Source: JAZGAE01 sp036475545 (lineage in GTDB: Bacteria; Pseudomonadota; Alphaproteobacteria; DATDPM01). From it: 12,670 nt of DNA. The stretch covers positions 1 to 12,670 of the forward strand of contig JAZGAE010000160.1 in assembly GCA_036475545.1 (NCBI GenBank). The letters are read 5' to 3'. The notes below the pieces were generated by a model, which was not told the origin of the DNA, did not search any database, and worked only from the letters and a program-made list of their open reading frames with translations. The translations under genes were made by a program, and so were the position numbers. Positions within the stretch are counted from its first letter, which is position 1; every line of letters begins with the position of its first letter. Positions 6,642-12,670 of the stretch are shown piece by piece.

Positions 6642-7700
6642 ATGATCGTTCTCGGGATCGAGACGAGCTGCGACGAGACGGCGGCCGCGGTGGTGAGCGA
6701 CCGGCGCGAGATACGCGCCGAGCGGCTGCTCTCCCAAGCTCCCGAGCACCGCCCCTTTGGCGGCATCGTGCCGGAGATCGCGGCGCGCTCCCACCTCGAT
6801 CATCTCGACGGGCTCATCGCCGGCGCCATGGCGGAGGCGGGGGCGACGTTCCCCGAGCTCGCAGGCGTCGCCGCCAGCGCCGGGCCTGGGCTGATGGGCG
6901 GCCTGCTCGTCGGCGTCACGACGGCCAAGGCGATCGCCGCCGTGCACGGCATCCCGTTCGTGGCCGTCAACCATCTCGAGGGCCACGCGCTCTCGGCCCG
7001 GCTCGGCGACGAGGTGTCGTTTCCGTATCTCGTCCTGCTGGTGACGGGCGGCCACTGCCAGCTCCTGATCGTCGAGGGGGTGGGGCGCTACCGCCGGCTC
7101 GGCACCACCCTCGACGACGCCGTCGGCGAGGCCTTCGACAAGGTCGCCAAGATGCTGGGCCTGGGGTACCCCGGCGGACCCGAGGTGGAACTGAGGGCCT
7201 CCGGCGGGGATCCGGCGCGGTTCCCGCTGCCGCGCCCGCTGGCGGGCACTCCCGGCTGCCACTTCTCGTTCTCGGGGCTCAAGACGGCGGTCAAGCGCAT
7301 CGTCGACTCGCTCCCCCCGGGGCCGCTCGAGGCGCGCGACGTCGGCGACCTCTGCGCCGGCTTCCAGGCCGCGGTGGGCGACGTGCTCACCGACCGCTGC
7401 ACCAACGCCGCCGCCGAGTTCCGCCGCCGGCATCCCGGCGGCGACACGCTGGTGGTGGCGGGAGGCGTCGCCGCCAACCGGTACCTGAGGGACCGCCTCG
7501 AGGCTCTCTGCCGGGCCGAGGGCTTGCGCGTGGTAGCGCCGCCGGAGCGGTTGTGCACCGACAACGCGGCGATGATCGCCTGGGCGGGGATCGAGCGGCT
7601 CGGCCTCGGTCTCACCGACGGACTGGACTTCGCCCCGCGGCCGCGCTGGCCTTTGGACCCGGACGCCCCCAAGGCGATCGGCGCGGGGGTCAAGGCGTGA
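6642..7700 (+). CDS. tsaD: tRNA N6-adenosine threonylcarbamoyltransferase TsaD
   Basis: This 352-residue enzyme transfers the threonylcarbamoyl group from threonylcarbamoyl-AMP to A37 of ANN-reading tRNAs, working with TsaB and TsaE, which are not in this window. It has the ASKHA-fold start MIVLGIETSCDETAAAVV (1-18), the SAGPGLMGGLLVG nucleotide-binding segment (79-91), and the metal ligands H111 and H115 in NHLEGH. The long motif LDDAVGEAFDKVAKMLGLGYPGG follows, and D307 in CTDNAAMIAWAG is the third metal ligand. Length is normal for the family. A strong AAGGAGG lies 11 nt upstream of the ATG. The hemC-divergent position is common in alphaproteobacteria. This very old family was formerly called Gcp or O-sialoglycoprotease; it is not a protease. 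Confidence 0.98.
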   Translation: MIVLGIETSCDETAAAVVSDRREIRAERLLSQAPEHRPFGGIVPEIAARSHLDHLDGLIAGAMAEAGATFPELAGVAASAGPGLMGGLLVGVTTAKAIAAVHGIPFVAVNHLEGHALSARLGDEVSFPYLVLLVTGGHCQLLIVEGVGRYRRLGTTLDDAVGEAFDKVAKMLGLGYPGGPEVELRASGGDPARFPLPRPLAGTPGCHFSFSGLKTAVKRIVDSLPPGPLEARDVGDLCAGFQAAVGDVLTDRCTNAAAEFRRRHPGGDTLVVAGGVAANRYLRDRLEALCRAEGLRVVAPPERLCTDNAAMIAWAGIERLGLGLTDGLDFAPRPRWPLDPDAPKAIGAGVKA

Positions 7701-7778
7701 CGGGGAACCGGCGCGGGCAGGGGTCGCGCCGGGGCGGCGATGCTTGCCGCGGGGTGCCGGGGCGGGCATAAGAGTCCC

Positions 7779-8810
7779 ATGGGCCAGGAGATACGGCGCA
7801 TCGGAATCGTCGGCGGGGGCGCCTGGGGCACCACGCTGTCGCTGGTGGCGCGGCGCGCCGGCAGGCAGGTCCTGATCTGGGTGCGCGAGCCCGAGGTCGC
7901 CGCCGCCATCAACGAGTCCCACGAGAACCCGGTCTTCCTGCCCGCTGTCACGCTCCCTTCCGAGGTGCGCGCGACCACCGAGCTCGAGGCGGTGGCGGAC
8001 GCGGACGCGGTGCTCCTGGTCACGCCGGCGCAGTTCCTCCGCCAGGTCGCGGCCGAGCTTGCGCCGAGCCTGAAGGTGGGGACGCCTGCGGTGATCTGCG
8101 CCAAGGGCATCGAGCTCGGCACCGGCGCGCTGATGAGCGAGGTCGTGGCGGAGGTCCTTCCGGGGGCGCCGATGGCGGTGCTCTCCGGGCCGACCCTGGC
8201 GGTGGAAGTGGCGCGGGGCCTGCCGACCGCGGTAACGCTGGCCTGCGCCGATACGGATCTCGGGTCCCGCGTGGTAGAGGCGCTGGGCAACCCGCGGTTC
8301 CGGATCTATCTCTCGCAGGACCTCGTCGGCGCCCAGATCGGCGGCGCGGTCAAGAACGTGCTGGCGATCGCAATCTGCATCGCCTACGGCCGCGAGCTCG
8401 GCGAGAACGCGCGCGCGGCGCTGATGACCCGCGGCATGGTCGAGATGGTGCGCCTCGGCCTCGCCATGGGATCGAAGGCCGGCACCATGATGGGGCTTTC
8501 AGGCCTCGGCGACCTGGCGCTCACCTGCAGCAGCGACCAGTCGCGCAACGCCTCGCTCGGCCTCGCGTTGGGCAGGGGCAGGTCTCTGGCCGACGTGCTC
8601 GCCGGGCGCCGGGAGGTGACCGAAGGGGTCACCACCTCGGCGGCGGTGATGGAGCTGGCGCGGCGCCATGGCGTCGAGATGCCCATCTCGGAGGCCGTCG
8701 ACCGGATCCTCAACCACGGCGCCGACATCGACGCCACCATCGAGGACCTGCTCGCCCGGCCCCTCAAGGTCGAGGTGCCCGAGCTCGGCATGCTCGAGCT
8801 GTTGGAGTGA
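7779..8810 (+). CDS. gpsA: NAD(P)-dependent glycerol-3-phosphate dehydrogenase
   Basis: This 343-residue cytoplasmic enzyme reduces dihydroxyacetone phosphate to sn-glycerol 3-phosphate for phospholipid synthesis. It has the Rossmann motif IGIVGGGAWGTTLS (8-21), AKGIEL with K109, LSGPTLAVEVARGLPTA (135-151), GGAVKNVLAIA with the catalytic Lys at 192, MGLSGLGDLALTC (238-250) and the SDQSRN segment (252-257) that binds substrate. The C-terminal helical domain is complete. I start it at the ATG at 7779, which places the Rossmann strand at the usual distance. An in-frame ATG at 7740 would add 13 residues (LAAGCRGG...) not expected for the family. The ribosome site at 7779 is weak (AAGAG). It lies 78 bp after tsaD, with no terminator between, so co-transcription is likely. 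Confidence 0.97.
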   Translation: MGQEIRRIGIVGGGAWGTTLSLVARRAGRQVLIWVREPEVAAAINESHENPVFLPAVTLPSEVRATTELEAVADADAVLLVTPAQFLRQVAAELAPSLKVGTPAVICAKGIELGTGALMSEVVAEVLPGAPMAVLSGPTLAVEVARGLPTAVTLACADTDLGSRVVEALGNPRFRIYLSQDLVGAQIGGAVKNVLAIAICIAYGRELGENARAALMTRGMVEMVRLGLAMGSKAGTMMGLSGLGDLALTCSSDQSRNASLGLALGRGRSLADVLAGRREVTEGVTTSAAVMELARRHGVEMPISEAVDRILNHGADIDATIEDLLARPLKVEVPELGMLELLE

Positions 8811-8886
8811 GCCGCGGCCCCGGCGTCGGGCCCGGGACAGTCGGCATCGACCGGGGTCCATCGTAACAACGGAGGGAGTTGAGCCG

Positions 8887-9177
8887 ATGCTGTTCGCCTT
8901 CATCTGTATCGACAAGCCCGACAGCGCACGTACCCGCGCCCAGAACCGGCCCGACCATCTCGCCTACCTGGAAGGGCTCGAGGACAAGATCACCATCGCC
9001 GGCCCGTTGCTGACCGACGACCGCTCGGCGCCTACGGGCAGCCTGCTGATCCTGGATTTCGACAGCCAGGCCGAGGCCAAGGCCTTCGCCGCGGGCGATC
9101 CCTACAACAAGGCGGGCGTGTTCGAGAAGGTCTTCATCAATCCCTTCAAACAGATCTTCCCGGCGCCAGCCGAGTAG
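8887..9177 (+). CDS. YciI-family protein
   Basis: This 96-residue protein has the dimeric alpha/beta-barrel YciI fold pattern: a first strand MLFAFICIDKPD, a conserved His24 in RPDHLAYLEG, the GPLLTDD turn (39-45), GSLLILDF (51-58), and GDPYNKAGVFEKV (70-82) with the conserved Asp71. H24 and D71 are the residues usually thought to form the active site. No biological substrate is established for most members. The ATG at 8887 is set by GGAGGG (8871-8876) at good spacing; a longer frame beginning at 8668 only overlaps gpsA in another frame. It sits 76 bp after gpsA and 29 bp before the EVE-domain gene. The gpsA-yciI-EVE order is, from my knowledge, recurrent in alphaproteobacteria. Confidence 0.92.
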   Translation: MLFAFICIDKPDSARTRAQNRPDHLAYLEGLEDKITIAGPLLTDDRSAPTGSLLILDFDSQAEAKAFAAGDPYNKAGVFEKVFINPFKQIFPAPAE

Positions 9178-9206
9178 AGCCCCGGCGCAGGACCGCGGAC
9201 GAGCCC

Positions 9207-9620
9207 ATGGCGTACTGGCTGATGAAGTCGGACCCCGGCGCCTGGTCCTGGGACGACCAGGCGAGCGCGGGCACCGCCGAGTGGGACGGGGTGCGCAACC
9301 ACCAGGCGTCCAACAACATGAAGGCGATGAGGGTCGGCGACAGGGCCTTCTTCTACCACTCGGGCGCCGACAAGCGGATCGTCGGCATCGTCGAGGTGGT
9401 CAAGGAATACTACCCGGACCACACCGACCCGACGGGCCGCTTCGGCATGGTGGACGTGCACGCGCTCATGGCGTTGAAACGGCCGGTGACGCTCGCCGAG
9501 ATCAAGGCCGAGCCCCGCCTCCACGGCCTCGCGCTGGTGCGCCAGTCGCGGCTCTCGGTGAGCCCGGTGGACGCGGCCGCCTGGGCGCTCCTCTGCCGAC
9601 TGGGCGGCGTCAAAGGCTGA
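9207..9620 (+). CDS. EVE-domain protein
   Basis: This 137-residue protein is a single EVE domain, a PUA-like fold that in other proteins recognises modified bases in DNA or RNA. Family motifs are YWLMKSDP near the N-terminus (3-10), WDGVRNHQASNNMKAM (26-41), GDRAFFYHSG (44-53), the central VGIVEVVKEYYPD (59-71), and VRQSRLSVSPV (111-121). These include the aromatic and Arg residues that line the base pocket. Length matches the stand-alone bacterial EVE proteins related to human THYN1. The ATG at 9207 precedes the motif MAYWLMKS directly; its ribosome site is poor, so it may be translated by coupling with the YciI gene 29 bp upstream. Its ligand is unknown. It lies with tsaD, a tRNA-modification gene, which fits but does not prove an RNA-linked role. 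Confidence 0.93.
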   Translation: MAYWLMKSDPGAWSWDDQASAGTAEWDGVRNHQASNNMKAMRVGDRAFFYHSGADKRIVGIVEVVKEYYPDHTDPTGRFGMVDVHALMALKRPVTLAEIKAEPRLHGLALVRQSRLSVSPVDAAAWALLCRLGGVKG

Positions 9621-9769
9621 GGGAATCGCCGCGGCCGAACCGGCCGCGCGCCCGCCTCGCCAAGGAAGACCGCGGCGGTGAGGAAGCCCGGGATGAGCGC
9701 CACCAGGTAGAGCGCCGGCGCCGCGACGGCCTCCGAGGCCGCCACGCGCGGCGCGGGCGCAACGCGGCA

Positions 9770-9796
9770 TTGATCGGGCACTCGGATTCGTACTAG
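9770..9796 (+). promoter_or_regulatory. Weak candidate promoter for the PH-domain gene
   Basis: TTGATC (9770-9775) and TACTAG (9791-9796) lie 46-72 bp upstream of the PH-domain gene. The spacer is only 15 bp, shorter than the usual 16-18. This is a relatively A+T-rich patch in a GC-rich gap. I offer it as a possibility only. Confidence 0.25.
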
Positions 9797-9841
9797 CGTC
9801 TGCCCGGCCGACGGCGGCACGGAACCAGGGGACGCGCACCA

Positions 9842-10300
9842 ATGGGCTACGTGGAGAAGACACTCCAGCCGGGCGAGGACATCGTCTACCAGACGCGCGT
9901 CCACTGGGTGATCTACCTTCCGGCCGTTTTATTGATCCTGCTCGGGATCGCGATCGCGATCCTGGCGGGGTCCCAAGGGCCGGACCAGGACCTGCTCAGC
10001 TGGCTCGGGCGCGGCACGTTGGCCGTCGGGTTCCTTCTCTTCGTCAAGGCTTGGATCACGTGGATCTCCACCGAGATGGCCATCACCAGCCGCCGGGTGA
10101 TCGCCAAGTTCGGCTTCATCCGACGCAGGACTTACGAGATCGACCGCTCGAAGGTGGAGAGCGTCAAGGTCGACCAGAGCATCCTCGGGCGCATCTTCGA
10201 TTACGGCACCGTCACCGTCACCGGCACCGGCTCCAGCAGCGCGCCCGTGAAGGACGTCGACTCCCCGCTCGAATTCCGCGGCAAGCTGCTGGCGGGATAG
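9842..10300 (+). CDS. Membrane protein with bacterial PH domain
   Basis: This 152-residue protein starts MGYVEKTLQPGEDIVYQTRVHW, the typical opening of YdbS/YdbT-like bacterial PH proteins. Two membrane helices follow (about 21-43 and 58-76). A PH-like beta domain (about 77-150) then carries the hallmark TEMAITSRRVIAKFGFIRRR, the helix-strand SKVESVKVDQSILGRIFDYG, and TVTVTGTG. The ribosome site AGGGGA (9827-9832) supports the ATG at 9842. The PH domain should face the cytoplasm. Bacterial PH proteins of this size are common; their function is mostly unknown. It stands 221 bp after the EVE gene and about 200 bp before acs, so it is probably its own transcription unit. Confidence 0.92.
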   Translation: MGYVEKTLQPGEDIVYQTRVHWVIYLPAVLLILLGIAIAILAGSQGPDQDLLSWLGRGTLAVGFLLFVKAWITWISTEMAITSRRVIAKFGFIRRRTYEIDRSKVESVKVDQSILGRIFDYGTVTVTGTGSSSAPVKDVDSPLEFRGKLLAG

Positions 10301-10345
10301 CCGCCGAAGTCGCCGCGGCCCGTCTCCGTCCAGCGGCGGGCCACC

Positions 10346-10374
10346 TTGTGCCGGCCCGGATTTCTGCCGATAAT
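10346..10374 (+). promoter_or_regulatory. Candidate sigma-70 promoter for acs
   Basis: TTGTGC (10346-10351) and GATAAT (10369-10374) are separated by exactly 17 bp. The -10 element matches TATAAT at five of six positions; the -35 keeps TTG. Transcription would start near 10381, leaving a leader of about 118 nt before acs. This is the best promoter-like pair in the window, though chance matches remain possible. Confidence 0.45.
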
Positions 10375-10393
10375 CCCGGTCGATTCGGGGGGC

Positions 10394-10433
10394 GGCGCCG
10401 GCAGGCGCCGCTTCGGCCCGGCGCCTGCGAAGC
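10394..10433 (+). repeat. Overlapping inverted repeats in the acs leader
   Basis: GCAGGCGCC (10401-10409) pairs with GGCGCCTGC (10420-10428) around a 10-nt loop. Alternatively GCTTCG (10410-10415) pairs with CGAAGC (10428-10433), using the loop of the first hairpin. GGCGCC itself is present three times (10394, 10404 and 10420). The two main stems overlap and cannot form together. No T-run follows, so it is not an intrinsic terminator. It could be an RNA structure in the leader or a DNA operator; no known riboswitch is recognised. Confidence 0.55.
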
Positions 10434-10498
10434 GGGACCGAGCGCAGCGGTGACATTGGGCCGGCCATGACCCGAAGCCTAAGGGGAGGCAGCACACC

Positions 10499-12436
10499 AT
10501 GACCGAGATCCACGTGTATCCGGTGCCCAGCGACTTGGCCAAGTCCGCCTGGATCGACGAGGAGACCTATTTCAAGGAGTACGAGCGATCCCTCACGGAC
10601 CCGGACGGATTCTGGGGCGAGCACGGCAAGCGGATCGACTGGATCAAGCCCTATTCCAAGGTCAAGGACGGCTCCTTCACGGGCGAGGTCCACATCCGCT
10701 GGTTCGAGGACGGAACGCTGAACGCCTCCGCCAACTGCCTCGACCGGCACCTGGAGACGCGCGGCGATCAGACCGCCATCATCTGGGAGGGCGACGACCC
10801 GGCGGTCTCCAAGCACATCACCTACCGCCAGCTCCACGAGCAGGTCTGCCGCCTGGCGAACGGGCTCAAGTCCATCGGCGCCAAGAGGGGCGACCGGATC
10901 ACCATCTATCTCCCCATGATCCCCGAGATCGCCGTGGCGATGCTGGCCTGCGCGCGCATGGGCGCGATCCATTCGGTCGTGTTCGGCGGGTTCTCGCCCG
11001 ACTCGCTCGCCGGCCGCATCAGGGATTGCGGCTCCAACATCGTGATCACCGCGGACGAGGGGGTTCGCGGCGGCCGCCCGGTCCCTCTGAAGGCGAACGC
11101 CGACAAGGCGGTGGCGAGCTGCCCCTCCGTGGACAAGGTCGTGGTGGTGCGGCGCACCGGCGCCGAGGTCGCCATGACGGAGCGGCGGGACGTCTGGTAC
11201 GACGACATCTGCAAGGCGGCGTCCGCCGACTGTCCGCCCGAGGAGATGGGGGCGGAGGACCCGCTGTTCATCCTCTATACCTCGGGATCGACGGGCCAGC
11301 CCAAGGGCGTGCTGCACACCACCGGCGGCTATCTCGTCTTTGCCGCGCTCAGCCACCAGTACGTGTTCGACTACCACGACGGCGACGTCTACTGGTGCAC
11401 GGCGGACGCGGGCTGGGTCACGGGCCACAGCTACATCGTCTACGGGCCGCTGGCGAACGGCGCGACCACGCTGATGTTCGAAGGGGTTCCGACCTACCCG
11501 GACGCCTCGCGCTTCTGGCAGGTCGTCGACAAGCACCAGGTGAACATCTTCTACACCGCGCCGACGGCGATCCGGGCGCTCATGCGCGAGGGCGAGGAGC
11601 CGGTCAAGAAGACCTCGCGCAAGTCGATCCGGATCCTGGCCACCGTCGGCGAGCCGATCAACCCGGAGGCCTGGGAGTGGTACTACAACGTGGTCGGCGA
11701 GGGGCGCTGCCCCGTCATCGACACCTGGTGGCAGACCGAGACGGGCGGCATCCTGATCACGCCGCTCCCGGGGGCGACGCCCTTGAAGCCCGGCTCCGCC
11801 ACGCGCCCGTTCTTCGGGGTGAAGCCCGTCGTGGTGGACAACAAGGGCCGCGAGCTCGAAGGGGCCTGCCGGGGGAATCTGTGCATCTCGGACTCCTGGC
11901 CCGGCCTGATGCGAACCATGTACCAGGACCACGACCGCTTCGTGCAGACCTACTTCGCGACCTATCCCGGGCTCTATTTCACGGGCGACGGCTGCCGCCG
12001 GGACGAGGACGGGTACTATTGGATCACCGGGCGGGTGGACGACGTCATCAACGTCTCCGGCCATCGCATGGGCACCGCCGAGATCGAGAGCGCGCTGGTG
12101 GCCCACGAGAAGGTGGCGGAGGCCGCGGTCGTGGGCTACCCCCACGACATCAAGGGCCAGGGGATCTACGCCTACGTGACGCTGATGGCGGGCGAGCGGC
12201 CGTCGGACGAGTTGCGCAGCGAGCTGGTGAAGTGGGTGCGCTCGGAGATCGGCCCGATCGCCACCCCCGACCTCATCCAGTGGGCGCCGGGGCTGCCCAA
12301 GACCCGGTCCGGCAAGATCATGCGGAGAATCCTGCGCAAGATCGCCGAGAACGACTTCTCCAATCTGGGAGATACCTCGACGCTCGCCGACCCCACCGTC
12401 GTCGACAACCTGGTCGAGAACCGCATGAACCGCTGA
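10499..12436 (+). CDS. acs: Acetyl-CoA synthetase (AMP-forming)
   Basis: This 645-residue cytoplasmic enzyme turns acetate, ATP and CoA into acetyl-CoA through acetyl-AMP. It has the N-terminal acetyl-CoA synthetase helix pattern (FKEYERSLTDPDGFWGE), the ATP loop YTSGSTGQPKGV (260-271), TADAGWVTGHSYIVYGPL (301-318), and DTWWQTETGG (408-417), where W411 is the wall of the small acetate pocket. YFTGDG (493-498) and GRVDDVINVSGHRMGTAE (511-528) follow, then the C-terminal PKTRSGKIMRR (600-610) with the catalytic Lys at 606. In related enzymes this Lys is reversibly acetylated. Length is normal and the Trp argues for acetate over longer acids. A strong GGGGAGG (10483-10489) sets the ATG. Transcription probably starts about 118 nt upstream. 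It is convergent with a cytochrome c gene. Confidence 0.98.
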   Translation: MTEIHVYPVPSDLAKSAWIDEETYFKEYERSLTDPDGFWGEHGKRIDWIKPYSKVKDGSFTGEVHIRWFEDGTLNASANCLDRHLETRGDQTAIIWEGDDPAVSKHITYRQLHEQVCRLANGLKSIGAKRGDRITIYLPMIPEIAVAMLACARMGAIHSVVFGGFSPDSLAGRIRDCGSNIVITADEGVRGGRPVPLKANADKAVASCPSVDKVVVVRRTGAEVAMTERRDVWYDDICKAASADCPPEEMGAEDPLFILYTSGSTGQPKGVLHTTGGYLVFAALSHQYVFDYHDGDVYWCTADAGWVTGHSYIVYGPLANGATTLMFEGVPTYPDASRFWQVVDKHQVNIFYTAPTAIRALMREGEEPVKKTSRKSIRILATVGEPINPEAWEWYYNVVGEGRCPVIDTWWQTETGGILITPLPGATPLKPGSATRPFFGVKPVVVDNKGRELEGACRGNLCISDSWPGLMRTMYQDHDRFVQTYFATYPGLYFTGDGCRRDEDGYYWITGRVDDVINVSGHRMGTAEIESALVAHEKVAEAAVVGYPHDIKGQGIYAYVTLMAGERPSDELRSELVKWVRSEIGPIATPDLIQWAPGLPKTRSGKIMRRILRKIAENDFSNLGDTSTLADPTVVDNLVENRMNR

Positions 12437-12533
12437 CGGCGGCGGTCGGCGTCCGGCGCCGCGCGGGGCGGCCGCAGGGTGAGCCGAGAGCCATCCAAAC
12501 GATCACTGACTGCGCCGCTCTTCCCCGGCCGGC

Positions 12534-12554
12534 CCGCGCCCTCACCGGGCGCGG
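12534..12554. terminator. Stem-loop spanning the cytochrome c stop codon
   Basis: CCGCGCCC (12534-12541) and GGGCGCGG (12547-12554) form a perfect 8-bp stem with a 5-nt loop. The loop contains the stop codon of the leftward cytochrome gene. It lies about 100 bp past the acs stop in the convergent gap. Neither strand has a following T-run, so it would be at most a Rho-assisted or mRNA-stabilising end for either gene. Confidence 0.4.
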
Positions 12555-12670
12555 CGGTCGATGTCGGCCTGGCGGCGGCGGATCGCGGGCGGCCAGGCGC
12601 TCTTGATGTAGGCGAGCACGGCCCAGAGCTCCTCGTCCGAGAGCTGGTCGGCGAAAGCGATCATGTCGGT
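12542..12670 (-). CDS. C-terminal end of a c-type cytochrome (5' truncated)
   Basis: The minus-strand frame is open from the window edge to a TGA at 12544-12542, giving 42 residues. They contain TDMIAFADQLSDEELWAVLAYIKS followed by WPPAIRRRQADIDRRAR. The pattern Met-x2-Phe-x3-Leu-Ser-Asp-Glu-Glu-x-Trp-Ala-Val-Leu-Ala-Tyr-Ile-Lys-Ser is the C-terminal helix of class I cytochromes c, where the Met is the distal heme ligand. The CXXCH heme site must lie outside the window. The usual sequence after the ligand is Met-Pro; here it is Met-Ile. The protein would be periplasmic and might take part in electron transport. The remainder and partner oxidase or dehydrogenase cannot be seen. Confidence 0.85.
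   Translation of the reverse strand, partial: TDMIAFADQLSDEELWAVLAYIKSAWPPAIRRRQADIDRRAR

Noticed and set aside
4784..6766. hemD as part of a single 660-residue protein
   Set aside because: The upstream part is an out-of-frame reading of hemC and the intergenic gap. The ATGA overlap at 5557 gives a normal hemD length.
7740..7778. Earlier ATG for gpsA
   Set aside because: It adds a Gly/Cys-rich extension not expected in the family; the ATG at 7779 places the Rossmann motif correctly.
6234..7922. 562-residue minus-strand frame across hemC and tsaD
   Set aside because: It reads hemC in the wrong frame and tsaD antisense; low-complexity translation.
9929..12145. 738-residue minus-strand open frame
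   Set aside because: It is antisense to acs and the PH gene, with His/Asp/Val-rich low-complexity translation and no family pattern. acs itself is unmistakable.

Overview
The window looks like a chromosomal segment of a high-GC alphaproteobacterium, probably of a Rhodospirillales-like lineage. The main reason is gene order. A hemC-hemD-mic60-hemY operon faces tsaD-gpsA-yciI-EVE across a short divergent gap, and Mic60/mitofilin-like proteins next to heme genes are an alphaproteobacterial trait. Genus cannot be read from the sequence. Bases from about 2000 onward are dense housekeeping DNA. Bases 1-1780 look less conserved, and roughly 1000-1600 is visibly richer in A+T.

Layout. 2-966 (+): the 3' end of an unrecognised gene, overlapping by 4 bp a 240-aa membrane-anchored coiled-coil protein of unknown role. 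967-1392: no convincing gene. 1393-1593 (+): a 66-aa lipoprotein with its own strong ribosome site, followed by a hairpin terminator. 1784-1858 (-): tRNA-Thr(CGT). 2018-6495 (-): hemC, hemD, the Mic60 homologue and hemY, read from right to left and tightly packed. 6642-9620 (+): tsaD, gpsA, a YciI-family protein and an EVE-domain protein. 9842-10300 (+): a two-helix membrane protein with a bacterial PH domain. 10499-12436 (+): acetyl-CoA synthetase, behind a plausible sigma-70 promoter and a structured leader. 12542-12670 (-): the C-terminal end of a c-type cytochrome, convergent with acs.

How the genes fit together. HemC and HemD make uroporphyrinogen III, the common precursor of heme and of (bacterio)chlorophyll or corrinoids. 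HemY and Mic60 are inner-membrane proteins encoded in the same operon. Mic60 shapes cytoplasmic-membrane invaginations, and alphaproteobacterial HemY is a TPR protein whose exact role is unsettled. The rightward genes serve tRNA t6A modification (TsaD), phospholipid precursor supply (GpsA) and acetate activation (Acs), with small accessory proteins between them.

I found no undescribed defence, mobile or biosynthetic system, and no CRISPR array or insertion sequence. The points most worth a second look are the LapB-like metal-binding tail on HemY, the small two-cysteine lipoprotein, the unrecognised gene pair at the left edge beyond the 3' end of the tRNA, and the leader of acs.
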